From assembly GCA_000434675.1 (NCBI GenBank), contig HF988637.1, forward strand, positions 104,121 to 168,120: a stretch of 64,000 nucleotides of DNA. Direction: 5' to 3'. The notes beneath the pieces were generated by a model. The model was not told the origin of the DNA. It searched no databases and was given only the letters and a program-made list of their open reading frames with translations. This DNA is from Faecalibacterium sp. CAG:1138 (GTDB taxonomy: Bacteria > Bacillota > Clostridia > Christensenellales > CAG-917). The position numbers and the translations under genes are program-made. Shown piece by piece: positions 1-8,135 of the stretch (position 1 is the stretch's first letter; the number at the start of each line of letters is the position of its first letter).

Positions 1-2
1 GC

Positions 3-218
3 GACATCTATGACGACAACAAGGACACAATAAAATATAGAACTATTCAAAGTTTTAAGGGGTTAGAGTCTGATGTGATTATATTTGTCAATCATACATA
101 CAAAAATGAACCTTTAACAGATAGGAAAAGAGCTATATTATACACGGCATTAACAAGAGCTAGATTCTTCTTGTATTGTGTTGATTATGAAGAGAATGTA
201 GAAATAAAAATTGATTAA
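3..218 (+). CDS. Superfamily-1 helicase, C-terminal fragment (5' end outside window)
   Basis: The open frame runs from the window edge to TAA at 216-218 and encodes about 71 residues. It contains TIQSFKGLESDVIIF followed by YTALTRARFFLYCV. These match helicase motifs V and VI of the UvrD/Rep-like superfamily-1 C-terminal domain (UvrD_C_2 type), where the TRAR arginine contacts ATP. The N-terminal part, including the Walker motifs and any fused nuclease or NERD domain, is outside the window, so the exact subfamily cannot be named. The stop lies only 18 bp before the radical SAM gene, so the helicase is probably the first known member of an operon with that gene and the GHKL ATPase. No promoter is visible between them. 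A defence role is inference from this company. Confidence 0.75.
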   Translation, partial: DIYDDNKDTIKYRTIQSFKGLESDVIIFVNHTYKNEPLTDRKRAILYTALTRARFFLYCVDYEENVEIKID

Positions 219-236
219 CATTAAGGATAAAATAAA

Positions 237-2261
237 ATGAGTGATATTTTATTAATAGAGCCAAATTATAAAAACAAATACCCGCCACTTGGGTTAATGA
301 AAATATCGTATTTTCATAAACATATACACCATGACTACGTCAGATTTGCTAAAGGAAGACTTCCTGAAGAATTTGACAATAAGAAATGGGATAGAGTATA
401 TGTGACAACTTTATTTACTTTTGAATGGGAAGAAACTAAAAAATCTATAGAATATGCGCTTAAAGTAGTTAAAGATACAGGACGAGTATATATTGGTGGC
501 ATTATGTCTACTTTAATGCCAGAATTATTTGCAGAACATTTTCCAACGGTTATAAACAATACTGGGTTATTAGACAAGAAAGGAACTTTGGGTTTAGAAA
601 AAGAAGAATGTATTGATAGATTACCTCCGGATTATTCTATTCTTGAAGACATAAAAGAACAGTATGTATATCCGTGGAATGACGGCTACTTCCTTTATAT
701 GACGCGTGGCTGTGGTATGAAGTGCCAATTTTGTGCAGTTCAAACTTTAGAACCTAATTATATTCCTTACATCTCAATAAGAGAACAGGTAGCTAAAATT
801 GATGAAGTGGCAGGACAGAAGCGAGACTTATTGCTGATGGATAATAATGTCTTGCGTTCTAAGGATTTCGACAAAATTATAGACGAAATTATTGATTTAG
901 GGTTTGGAAAAGGTGCAAAATTTACAAATCCTAAGACTGGTGCAAAATGTAATAGATACGTTGACTTCAACCAAGGACTTGATGCAAAACTAATGACGGA
1001 ACATAAGGCGAAAAGACTTGGCGAAATTGCATTAAGACCAGCTCGTATTGCGTTTGACCACATAGAAGATGAGTCTTACTATAAACGTGCGCTTGAGATG
1101 TGTGCCAAAAATGGTATCAAGTATTTATCTAACTATATTTTATTTAATGGCGAAGATTTTACTGGTAAAGGAAGTAAATATCACGCCGATACTCCAGAAG
1201 ATTTATATAATAGAATGAAAATCTCTATGGACTTCTGCGATGAACTTAATGAAAAATATGGTGCAGACGGACGTATTCATATATTCTCATTCCCGATGAA
1301 ATATATTCCATTGAAAGATTTGGACCGTACTTATATAGGTACTAATTGGAACGGTAAATATTTACGCGCCGTTCAAAGAATGCTTATTCCTACGCAAGGT
1401 AAAGGTGTTTCGTCAAGGTCATTCTTTGAGGCTGATTTTGGTAAAACGGTTGAAGAATTTGTAGAAAATCTTGCGATGCCGGAAGATTTGCTTGGTTTGC
1501 GTGGTCACTTTGTTGAGAAAAAGGATGAGTCTAAGACCGAGCGCAATGCTAGATATGAAAGATGGACGATTAATCACAAGAGAATAGATGAATGGAGAAG
1601 ATTATATCAAAGTTTATCTGAGACTGAACGTAAAGAGTTTATATCTATTATTGGAAATAATGATTTTAGTATAAAGAATTACAGAAATTGCAAAACAGAT
1701 ACACAAAGAATATTGTTTGTTTACAATATGTCGTACTTAAGCATTCTTAAAAATATTGACCAACTCGGTGAAGTTATTTTAGAATATTTTACTTCTAATT
1801 TTGCTGTTTCACATGAAGAATTGCTTAGATATTTGGTTGTGGCAGGAAGCGTTCAATATTCAGCCCTTAAAGGAATAATTGATTTACGCGGCAAACAATT
1901 TATAAAAGAGGTTGCAAATAAGTTTATTCAATGTGGCAACATAGAAAGCAATATTTTCGATGCTTTATATAAAATTCAAGCTAAGAATAAAAATATCTTA
2001 ATGGATACTCGTATTTTAGATTTTGCTGTACGTTATAACAAAGTTGGGGCAATTTCTAATAGAGAATTGAAAAATATTTTCAATTCTTTTAATGAGGAAA
2101 ACATTTCTTTCATAAAGAAAAAATTGTTTGACAAATTAGATGTGTTTAAAGAGAAGTTGTTTCTTATTAACGAAGAAGAGTTAGGAAAAGAAATTATTAA
2201 GGAAAATATCGAAAAAGAAACAAATATAATTTGTTCCGTTTTGCAATTCTTTGGTGATTAA
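237..2261 (+). CDS. B12-binding-type radical SAM protein of unknown substrate
   Basis: This is a 674-residue protein. The N-terminus (IEPNYKNKYPPLGLMKIS) is typical of radical SAM enzymes that carry a cobalamin-binding-like Rossmann domain. The radical SAM cluster is C159-x3-C163-x2-C166 within the motif RGCGMKCQFCAVQ, which binds a 4Fe-4S cluster and cleaves S-adenosylmethionine. No DxHxxG cobalamin signature was recognised in the N-terminal domain, so B12 dependence is open. Residues from about 430 to the end form a Lys/Glu-rich helical region of unknown function. ATG at 237 was chosen because it directly follows the helicase stop; its Shine-Dalgarno (AAGGAT) is modest. The gene ends one base before the ATG of the GHKL ATPase, indicating translational coupling. 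It is not viperin-like in length or motif context. The substrate is unknown. Confidence 0.8.
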   Translation: MSDILLIEPNYKNKYPPLGLMKISYFHKHIHHDYVRFAKGRLPEEFDNKKWDRVYVTTLFTFEWEETKKSIEYALKVVKDTGRVYIGGIMSTLMPELFAEHFPTVINNTGLLDKKGTLGLEKEECIDRLPPDYSILEDIKEQYVYPWNDGYFLYMTRGCGMKCQFCAVQTLEPNYIPYISIREQVAKIDEVAGQKRDLLLMDNNVLRSKDFDKIIDEIIDLGFGKGAKFTNPKTGAKCNRYVDFNQGLDAKLMTEHKAKRLGEIALRPARIAFDHIEDESYYKRALEMCAKNGIKYLSNYILFNGEDFTGKGSKYHADTPEDLYNRMKISMDFCDELNEKYGADGRIHIFSFPMKYIPLKDLDRTYIGTNWNGKYLRAVQRMLIPTQGKGVSSRSFFEADFGKTVEEFVENLAMPEDLLGLRGHFVEKKDESKTERNARYERWTINHKRIDEWRRLYQSLSETERKEFISIIGNNDFSIKNYRNCKTDTQRILFVYNMSYLSILKNIDQLGEVILEYFTSNFAVSHEELLRYLVVAGSVQYSALKGIIDLRGKQFIKEVANKFIQCGNIESNIFDALYKIQAKNKNILMDTRILDFAVRYNKVGAISNRELKNIFNSFNEENISFIKKKLFDKLDVFKEKLFLINEEELGKEIIKENIEKETNIICSVLQFFGD

Positions 2262-2262
2262 A

Positions 2263-3732
2263 ATGGATATAAAAATTGGGAAATTTACTTTAGAAACCTT
2301 GACTACCGGTATGTATGATAGACCCAAAGATATATACCGAGAATATATTCAAAACGCGGTTGACTCTATAGATAATGCAATAGCTGAAGGTATATTACAA
2401 CCGGGGAAAGATTGTATAGAAATAAAAATAGATCGTTTAAATGGATGCATTACAATAATCGACAATGGAACAGGTGTTAGCTTATTAAAGGCACAAGACT
2501 ATCTCCTTAACATAGGTGATTCCGTTAAGTTTAATACTAGTAATCGTGGCTTTCGAGGAATAGGTAGACTTGCGGGATTAGCGTATTGCGATGAGTTGAT
2601 TTTTACAACAAGTTATTACGGTGAAGAAACTAAGACGACCATTATATTTAATGCACATGAACTTAGAAAGAGTTTATACGCAATTGAGGACAATGGTTCG
2701 CTTGAAGAAGTTTTTACAAGAGTAGTCTCTATTTCAAATGAACACGAAACCAAAAGCAAACACTATTTTTCAGTGACTTTGAGTGGGGTTTCTAACTCTG
2801 ATGAAATATTAGATGATGTTGAAGTTTATAAATATTTATCTCAAGTCGCACCAGCGCCATTTTCTCCTACTTTTAAGTGGAAAGATATCATTAATTCTAA
2901 ACTTCTTTATAGGGGCTTAAAAGTTAGCGAATACAATATTTTTATAGAGTCAGAAGAAAAGATTCAATTATATAAAAATTATAGTGATAGTTTTTTAGCT
3001 GATAGAGTGAGAAAATCTGAAGATAAAATTGAGGATATAGAAGAAAGAATCTTTAAAGATGACAATGATGAAATTTTGGCAATCTTATGGTTTGCTAAAA
3101 CGGGTTATTCTGGTACTGTTCAAAATGATGCAGTAAAAGGTATAAGACTTAGGAAAGGAAATATCCAATTAGGAGAAAGATCGGTGTTAAATTCTTTCTT
3201 TAAAGATGAAAGATTTAATGGCTGGTTGATAGGAGAATTACATATTATTTCTCCAAATCTTATCCCTAATGCTCGTAGAGATAATTTGGAGAAAACGAAT
3301 TCTTATTATAACCTTCAAGGACAGTTGAGAGTATGGGCAGACGAGATTTCTGCAACTATTAGGAAAATATCCATTTCCAGAAATTCTGATAAAACAAATA
3401 AGAAATTAGAGAAAACGATTGAAGAAACACCTATTTCAGATATCACTATCGCAGACGTTGAAACCCTTCCTGAAATTATTATTAACGATAAACAAGAATA
3501 TGACGACGTCGCTCACGCCGAGTTAATTAATCAATTGGATATCTTGATAAATAAAAAGCACGCTTGTACGAAATACAACGCATTAAATCTCCAAACCGGA
3601 ATAACAATTGACGAAAAGAAGATTTTAGAGACGGTGCTTGATATTATACGGGAGAAATATCCAGATAAGGCAGACGGATTAATTTCGACGATTATAAAAG
3701 AATATAAATCAAAAGATTTATCTAAGAGATGA
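2263..3732 (+). CDS. GHKL (Hsp90/histidine-kinase-like) ATPase
   Basis: A 489-residue protein with a Bergerat-fold ATPase at its N-terminus. The N-box is REYIQNAVDSID (E27, N31), the G1 box DNGTG (D67-G71), and the G2 box RGFRGIGR (G96-G101). These residues bind Mg-ATP in Hsp90, MutL, histidine kinases and MORC-type ATPases. The middle region holds an Hsp90-like segment with a conserved RRDN (near residue 345). The C-terminus is acidic and helical. There is no transmembrane segment and no phospho-acceptor kinase domain. ATG 2263 was preferred over an in-frame TTG at 2251 because it starts just after the upstream stop. Neighbours are the radical SAM gene and a helicase. GHKL ATPases paired with helicases occur in several anti-phage systems, so a defence role is plausible but inferred. 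Confidence 0.8.
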   Translation: MDIKIGKFTLETLTTGMYDRPKDIYREYIQNAVDSIDNAIAEGILQPGKDCIEIKIDRLNGCITIIDNGTGVSLLKAQDYLLNIGDSVKFNTSNRGFRGIGRLAGLAYCDELIFTTSYYGEETKTTIIFNAHELRKSLYAIEDNGSLEEVFTRVVSISNEHETKSKHYFSVTLSGVSNSDEILDDVEVYKYLSQVAPAPFSPTFKWKDIINSKLLYRGLKVSEYNIFIESEEKIQLYKNYSDSFLADRVRKSEDKIEDIEERIFKDDNDEILAILWFAKTGYSGTVQNDAVKGIRLRKGNIQLGERSVLNSFFKDERFNGWLIGELHIISPNLIPNARRDNLEKTNSYYNLQGQLRVWADEISATIRKISISRNSDKTNKKLEKTIEETPISDITIADVETLPEIIINDKQEYDDVAHAELINQLDILINKKHACTKYNALNLQTGITIDEKKILETVLDIIREKYPDKADGLISTIIKEYKSKDLSKR

Positions 3733-3738
3733 AATTTG

Positions 3739-3767
3739 TTGATTTTAACAAAACAAAATAGTATAAT
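3739..3767 (+). promoter_or_regulatory. Sigma-A-type promoter of the B12 uptake unit
   Basis: TTGATT at 3739-3744 and TATAAT at 3762-3767 are separated by 17 bp, a near-consensus vegetative promoter. It lies just after the GHKL stop codon and just before the riboswitch, so it should produce a leader RNA of about 210 nt before the DUF4430 gene. Confidence 0.75.
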
Positions 3768-3784
3768 ATAACAAATATATATTT

Positions 3785-3905
3785 GACGCGAGTTGCAAGT
3801 AATTGCAGAAAGTAGGGGAAGAACGGTGAAAACCCGTCGCAACAGTCATTACGGTTATAGTCCGATTGCCTACCCGTTAAAGTAAGAATGTAAATTTTCT
3901 TGGGC
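3785..3905 (+). ncRNA. Cobalamin riboswitch
   Basis: The leader carries the order of conserved blocks known for B12 riboswitches: GCAAGTAATTGCAG (short hairpin), GGGGAA, CGGTGAAAACCCG (hairpin), GCAACAGTC, then AGTCCGATTGCCTACC. The last block corresponds to the family's AGTCxGxxxxCCTxCC core. The GCAACAGTC segment departs from the usual GCCACTGT form, so this may be a variant class. The downstream genes, a DUF4430 lipoprotein and an ECF S component, fit B12 uptake. Covariance-model scoring (Rfam cobalamin models) would settle class and exact borders; the ends given are approximate. Confidence 0.82.
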
Positions 3906-3924
3906 AGTGAAGAAAAAGCATTAA

Positions 3925-3970
3925 AGTCGAAAGACTATTTTTTGCGTGCTCGAAGAGTACGCAATTTTTA
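3925..3970 (+). terminator. Riboswitch expression platform: two tandem hairpins with T-tracts
   Basis: AGTC-gaaa-GACT at 3925-3936 is followed by six T residues. Next, GCGTGCTC-gaa-GAGTACGC at 3944-3962 is followed by AATTTTTA. Both lie between the riboswitch core and the Shine-Dalgarno AGGAGG of the next gene, the expected place for B12-controlled termination. Which hairpin competes with the aptamer was not worked out. Confidence 0.55.
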
Positions 3971-3984
3971 TTTTAGGAGGTTTT

Positions 3985-4416
3985 ATGAAAAAAGTTTTTA
4001 GTTTATTTGTTGGCGTATTAGTAATTGTGGTAGGATTGTTTTCTTTCGTAGGTTGTTCTCCCAAAGAGCCGTTAGTAATAAAAGAATCTGACACTTATAT
4101 TGTAATAAACGTTTCTAATGAGCAAATGGACATTACAGATACTACGACTTTGGTTGATTATATGAATTCATTGAAGGACGATGGACAATTGACTTTTGAG
4201 ATTAATAACGGAATGGTTAGTTCTGTAAATGGAATTGACAATCCAGCTGATTGGTCTAGTTGTTGGATGCTTTATACAAGCGATAGCGATAGTTCAAATA
4301 CCGCATGGGGAACTATTGAGTACAATGGCAATGTTTATGGGTCTGCGGTGCTTGGTGCGGAATCTTTAATTATTAAAGATGGTTGTATGTATATTTGGGT
4401 TTTCCAATCTTTTTAG
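3985..4416 (+). CDS. DUF4430 lipoprotein, probable cobalamin-binding protein
   Basis: A 143-residue protein. It opens with a lipoprotein signal peptide: basic MKK, a hydrophobic stretch, and lipobox FVGC with the modified cysteine near residue 24. The mature part resembles DUF4430, the transcobalamin/intrinsic-factor-like C-terminal domain, with the ending W-x3-TSD...YGSAVLGAESLIIKDG. Such proteins are thought to catch corrinoids at the cell surface for ECF transporters. ATG 3985 was chosen for its strong AGGAGG 5 bp upstream; an in-frame start at 3946 would fall within the riboswitch hairpin. It sits directly under the cobalamin riboswitch and 4 bp before the transporter pseudogene. Corrinoid binding is inferred from the family and the riboswitch. 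Confidence 0.8.
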   Translation: MKKVFSLFVGVLVIVVGLFSFVGCSPKEPLVIKESDTYIVINVSNEQMDITDTTTLVDYMNSLKDDGQLTFEINNGMVSSVNGIDNPADWSSCWMLYTSDSDSSNTAWGTIEYNGNVYGSAVLGAESLIIKDGCMYIWVFQSF

Positions 4417-4420
4417 TTAA

Positions 4421-4935
4421 ATGAATTCAGCAAAGAAAATAATATTGCCGGGAGTATTTACTGCATTACTTATCGGCGGACAATTAGCATTAAGTGGAAT
4501 ATCGGGTATAGAAGTTGTTACGGTGCTTTTGTTGACGTTTGTTTACAAATATGGTATAGGGCAGGGGCTATTAGTTGCTAATTCTTTTTCATTACTTAGG
4601 TGTTTTATTTTTGGCTTTATACCAAACGTCATAGTATTATATTTAATTTATTATATTATAATATCTTTGTCCTTGTGTTTGGTTTTCTGGGAAAAGTATT
4701 TAGACACGAATATAGTATAAAAAAGCATATAATGGTGATTGTTGTCGCTGTTGTGATGACGGTTTTGTTTACTATAACAGATAACGTATTAACACCGTTA
4801 ATATATGGTTTTACAGCGAATACGGCTAAAGCATACTTCGTTGCTTCTTTATATACTGTAATCCCTCAAATTGTTTGTACATTTGCAACAGTATTAATAA
4901 TCTTTCCGGGTTTGTTAAGATTGTTAAAAGAATAA
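4421..4935 (+). pseudogene. ECF transporter S component (probable cobalamin), frameshifted
   Basis: Two overlapping frames together make one polytopic membrane protein of about 170 residues, the usual length for ECF S components. The first frame (from ATG 4421) holds the N-terminal helices (ITALLIGGQLALSGISGIEV-like start, KYGIGQGLLVA) and stops at 4720. The second frame, open from 4600 to 4935, supplies the missing C-terminal helices (VFGFLGKVFRHEYSIKKH then three hydrophobic segments). The break lies in an AT-only tract around 4640-4680. The gene lies under the cobalamin riboswitch, so the likely substrate is B12. It is either inactive or a sequencing/assembly indel. No energizing module (EcfA/EcfT) is in the window; those are often shared and encoded elsewhere. 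Confidence 0.75.
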
Positions 4936-5123
4936 ATGGCTAGGATTAAGGGTCTTAATTTTTTATTATTAAATTAATTTTTAACTAAACTAGCATAAAA
5001 CCCTTGGTTAATGAAGTGTTCTGTGTTAAAACGGTTAAAATGACTAAATTGCGTTAAAGGCGTTAATATTTATTCGTAAATTACGTAATGTTGGTATAAG
5101 TTGATGTAAAATTTTTTACAAAG

Positions 5124-5166
5124 CGGTCAGATGTACCTAAACTTGGACATTTGACCGTTGCTATTT
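5124..5166 (+). terminator. Imperfect hairpin with T-run in the gap before the polymerase gene
   Basis: CGGTCAGATGTACC (5124-5137) pairs with GGACATTTGACCG (5145-5157) across a 7-nt loop, with mismatches, followed by TTGCTATTTTT. It may terminate transcripts entering from the left. The rest of the 4,936-5,251 gap is AT-rich and holds no gene; it probably contains the left boundary of the mobile element. Confidence 0.45.
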
Positions 5167-5186
5167 TTAGCGAAATTTTATATAAT

Positions 5187-5217
5187 ATATGACGTAAGTT
5201 GTCATATTTACTATGAT
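5187..5217 (+). promoter_or_regulatory. Promoter with overlapping operator-like palindrome, polymerase gene
   Basis: ATGACG (5189-5194) and TATGAT (5212-5217) are 17 bp apart, a plausible vegetative promoter. The inverted repeat ATATGAC (5187-5193) / GTCATAT (5201-5207) covers the -35 element, as an operator would. The promoter is weak compared with consensus; another -10 (TATAAT at 5217-5222) has no matching -35. Confidence 0.45.
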
Positions 5218-5251
5218 ATAATAAGAGCAGACATTAGAAGGACTAGGAAAA

Positions 5252-7798
5252 ATGAAACAAGGGTATAGAATTATTTCAATTGAAGCGGCGGATATTTATC
5301 GTCACGAACAAGAAAACGGCGTTAGCGTTGGGTATAAAATGCCCGAAAGCAAAAGCGACGCATATTTTAAGTTGTTCAAAATCTATTTGGACAACTCGCT
5401 TGATTTGGTAGAACTTGAAAAGGCGTATACGCGCATTTGCCGTAAAAAGTTTTCTTTTCAAGATAAGAGCGAAAACGAATATACCCTTGCCGTAATAAAT
5501 TTAAAGTTTAACTATACGTACAAGCACCAAGATGGAAAGCCTATAAAAATAAAAGACTTGCGTGCGCATTTTTACGAAAATGGTTTTTATTTAGACGGCG
5601 TTCACTACGTAAGATATAAGCGTAGCGCGGGCAGTTCGCGTGAGGGTAAGTGCCTTTTTATAGACGAGCGTTTATATAAGGCAATGGATAAATGGAGTAG
5701 TTGTGGTTTGAAAGCGCAAACTGACCTTGCTTCGTGGGAATCGTATAAGGCGTTATCCTTAAGTAGTATCAAATCAAATGTCAATATTCCGCTTGATGGA
5801 ATACTTTTTGTTCCCGATTATAAAAGCACGTTTACGGAAGAAGTAATATCAGTAGAACTTAAGGATGGCAAACTTGTAGCTGAACAAAAGCAAACGGAAA
5901 TCACAAACGATATTTGGGACGGCGAAAGCCTTTTGGACGAGAGTGTGTTTGAAAGCGGATATGCGGACAGACATATGTTACTGCTTCGTAACAAGTTCTT
6001 TAAGTCTTGTGCGTTCAGAACGAAACTCCAAAAGTGGATAAAAGATAAAAATATTACACTTGACGACATAAAGAAAAGGGGATTTACGCTTGCAACAGAC
6101 GTAAGCCAAATCGTAATGGTAACTACGCCTAACAGTTTGAAATACCTTAAATTTGCAGGTGGTCTTTCCGAGAAGAATATTCGCAAGTGGATAGAAAACG
6201 TAGATAATACTTTCGGCGTGGTGAAATGGGATAAAGACACGAGATTTTTTCACGGCGATATGGTGCAAAGCAGTTATCAACTTCTCAATACATTGGGCTT
6301 TGATAAAGCACAAGCGGAAGAATTATTAAAGCCGAGCTTTGATTATATTTCCCTTGTCCGTAACGACGTAGAATTTATGCGCTATCACTTTACCGATGCG
6401 TACGTAAGGGAGAAAGAAGAAAAAGAAAAGAAAGTTCCCGACGGACTTGCCGAGCGCGCCGACGTTATTTTTAGATTACTGTTTAGTTGTCCGTATTTTA
6501 ACTGTACGGCTTTGTATGCTAATTTTAGAGATGACGTAGTAAGTGGACTTAAAAGTAATTTGCGCCGTGGACATGTTTTACTTAACGGAACGAACGCAAC
6601 GTTGTTCGGTAATGGTCCTGAACTATTGAAATACATAGCAGGCGAAAGGGTAACAAGTGAATTAAAGAAAGGGCAAATATACTCTAAACGTTTTGCAAAT
6701 GGCGCAAAACTTCTTTGCGTGCGCTCACCGCATATTACGATGGGCAATCTTTACTGCGTGGAAAATAATCTTAACGGCGATATTTGGAATTACTTTGATT
6801 TGGGTAAAAATATTGTGTGCGTAAACGCTATTGGAGAGAATATTCAACAGCGCCTAAACGGTTGTGATTACGACTCAGACGCTATGCTCATAACCGATGA
6901 TAAGTTATTAGTAGAAGCAGCCGAGAAGCATAAAGAGAATTTCAAAGTGCCTGTTTGTAGTATTCCGTCTATGAGTAAAAACGGTCAAACCCTTGCCGAG
7001 CTTGACCACGATACGAGCGAAAATAAAATAGGTGAGATAGTAAACCTTTCGCAAAAGTTAAACAGTATTATATGGAACGAAATCCATCACGGCGCGCCCA
7101 TAGAGAAAATCTTGGATATTTATAACGACGTTTGCAAACTTGCCGTTTTATCGGGATTGGAAATAGATAAGGCAAAGCGCGCTTACGACAACGTGAACGT
7201 CGGGAAAGAGCTTTCCGCCTTGCGTAAAAAGTATAATCGTCCTGCTCCTATTTTCTTTAAGGAGATAGACGAAAAAGGAAAAGAAAACGAGTACGCTTTT
7301 TACGATACTGCGATGGATTATATTTATCAAGCCGTTAAAAAATTCAACTTCGTAAAATGCAAAAGGAAAAGAGTTAATTATATGCCTATCTCTTGGGTTG
7401 TGGGAGAAAATACAACTTCTGACAATGCTACCGATTATAGGCATAGAGATAAAATCATTGAAATTTGTGAAGAGTACAGAAAGAAAATTGACCGTTTGTA
7501 TATGGAACTTCGTGTAGTGGATAACCAAGAAAAAGAAGTTCTTTACGAAAGGATAGAAGAAGAAAAAGCCGAAAGAGATAAGCAAGTTTCCAAATGGCTA
7601 ACGAGTAGAAACATTCTTATATTCGTGGCTCGTCATTATGAAAAGAATCGTCCGTCCGATTGGCGGATTTACGCGCCGATAGTTAATTCTCATCACTTTA
7701 AGGATTTTATGCTTAAAGGCGGTTCTCCCATAGGTTTCGTTGAAGAAAATGAAAATGGAAGTATTGTTGTATATGGCAAGAAATTCGCAAGAAAATGA
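5252..7798 (+). CDS. Single-subunit double-psi beta-barrel RNA polymerase (YonO / RdRP-like)
   Basis: An 848-residue protein. Its C-terminal half carries the catalytic signature of the polymerase superfamily shared by QDE-1-type RNA-dependent RNA polymerases, phage YonO and the beta' subunit. The metal-binding triad is D539, D541, D543 in LNGCDYDSDAML, which aligns with DxDGD. About 40 residues upstream is RSPHITMGNLYCVEN, matching the family's RNPxxxxGD segment. Residues 430-470 (RRGHVLLNGTNATLFGNG) resemble the other barrel. The usual glycine of DxDGD is serine here. ATG 5252 has AAGGA 9 bp upstream. The gene stands alone ahead of an oriT-like region and a relaxase operon, so it travels with a mobilizable element. 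Template, product and promoter use are unknown; transcription of the element itself is a guess. Confidence 0.72.
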   Translation: MKQGYRIISIEAADIYRHEQENGVSVGYKMPESKSDAYFKLFKIYLDNSLDLVELEKAYTRICRKKFSFQDKSENEYTLAVINLKFNYTYKHQDGKPIKIKDLRAHFYENGFYLDGVHYVRYKRSAGSSREGKCLFIDERLYKAMDKWSSCGLKAQTDLASWESYKALSLSSIKSNVNIPLDGILFVPDYKSTFTEEVISVELKDGKLVAEQKQTEITNDIWDGESLLDESVFESGYADRHMLLLRNKFFKSCAFRTKLQKWIKDKNITLDDIKKRGFTLATDVSQIVMVTTPNSLKYLKFAGGLSEKNIRKWIENVDNTFGVVKWDKDTRFFHGDMVQSSYQLLNTLGFDKAQAEELLKPSFDYISLVRNDVEFMRYHFTDAYVREKEEKEKKVPDGLAERADVIFRLLFSCPYFNCTALYANFRDDVVSGLKSNLRRGHVLLNGTNATLFGNGPELLKYIAGERVTSELKKGQIYSKRFANGAKLLCVRSPHITMGNLYCVENNLNGDIWNYFDLGKNIVCVNAIGENIQQRLNGCDYDSDAMLITDDKLLVEAAEKHKENFKVPVCSIPSMSKNGQTLAELDHDTSENKIGEIVNLSQKLNSIIWNEIHHGAPIEKILDIYNDVCKLAVLSGLEIDKAKRAYDNVNVGKELSALRKKYNRPAPIFFKEIDEKGKENEYAFYDTAMDYIYQAVKKFNFVKCKRKRVNYMPISWVVGENTTSDNATDYRHRDKIIEICEEYRKKIDRLYMELRVVDNQEKEVLYERIEEEKAERDKQVSKWLTSRNILIFVARHYEKNRPSDWRIYAPIVNSHHFKDFMLKGGSPIGFVEENENGSIVVYGKKFARK

Positions 7799-7855
7799 TA
7801 AAAAATGAAAGAGCTTGTCTTGAAAAGCGGATATAAAGAGAACAAAAATTAGCGG

Positions 7856-7878
7856 TTTTCCTTTCATAGAAAGGAAAA
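7856..7878. repeat. Perfect 10-bp inverted repeat after the polymerase gene
   Basis: TTTTCCTTTC and GAAAGGAAAA flank a 3-nt loop (ATA). No T-tract follows, so this is not an ordinary terminator. It could be a processing stem or protein site. Confidence 0.5.
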
Positions 7879-7950
7879 GGCTTGCCAAAAATTAAAAATG
7901 AGTAATCGGCGTAATAGAACCCGTTTTTCAAAAGCGTGGAAATTAAGGCT

Positions 7951-7977
7951 CGACAGTGATAAACTGTCGGGCTTTTT
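7951..7977 (+). terminator. Intrinsic terminator of the polymerase gene
   Basis: CGACAGT-gataa-ACTGTCG (7951-7969) is followed by GGCTTTTT. It separates the polymerase transcript from the mobilization region. Confidence 0.85.
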
Positions 7978-8040
7978 CTAGGTCCAAAAGACAACTTAAT
8001 ATGGGGGGAATAGGTTGTTGTTGACGCTATAGCGAGGAAC

Positions 8041-8098
8041 GTATTTGTCTTGCCAAATACCGATTTTTCAAATCGCCTCGTTAGGGGACAACCCCTAA
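8041..8098. other. Candidate origin of transfer (oriT), three consecutive hairpins
   Basis: Three perfect inverted repeats stand in a row directly upstream of mobC: GTATTTG/CAAATAC (8041-8060), CGATTT/AAATCG (8061-8075) and TTAGGGG/CCCCTAA (8081-8098). An outer CGAGG (about 8031) / CCTCG (8076-8080) pair encloses the first two. Clustered inverted repeats immediately upstream of mobC-mobA are the typical setting of oriT in MOBP/MOBQ elements. The nic site was not identified. Confidence 0.6.
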
Positions 8099-8135
8099 TA
8101 CCCCGAAAACAAATAATAAAAAAGGAGGGAAGATT

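Noticed and set aside
237..2261. Prokaryotic viperin
   Set aside because: The protein is about twice the usual length, has a B12-type N-terminal domain and a different motif context.
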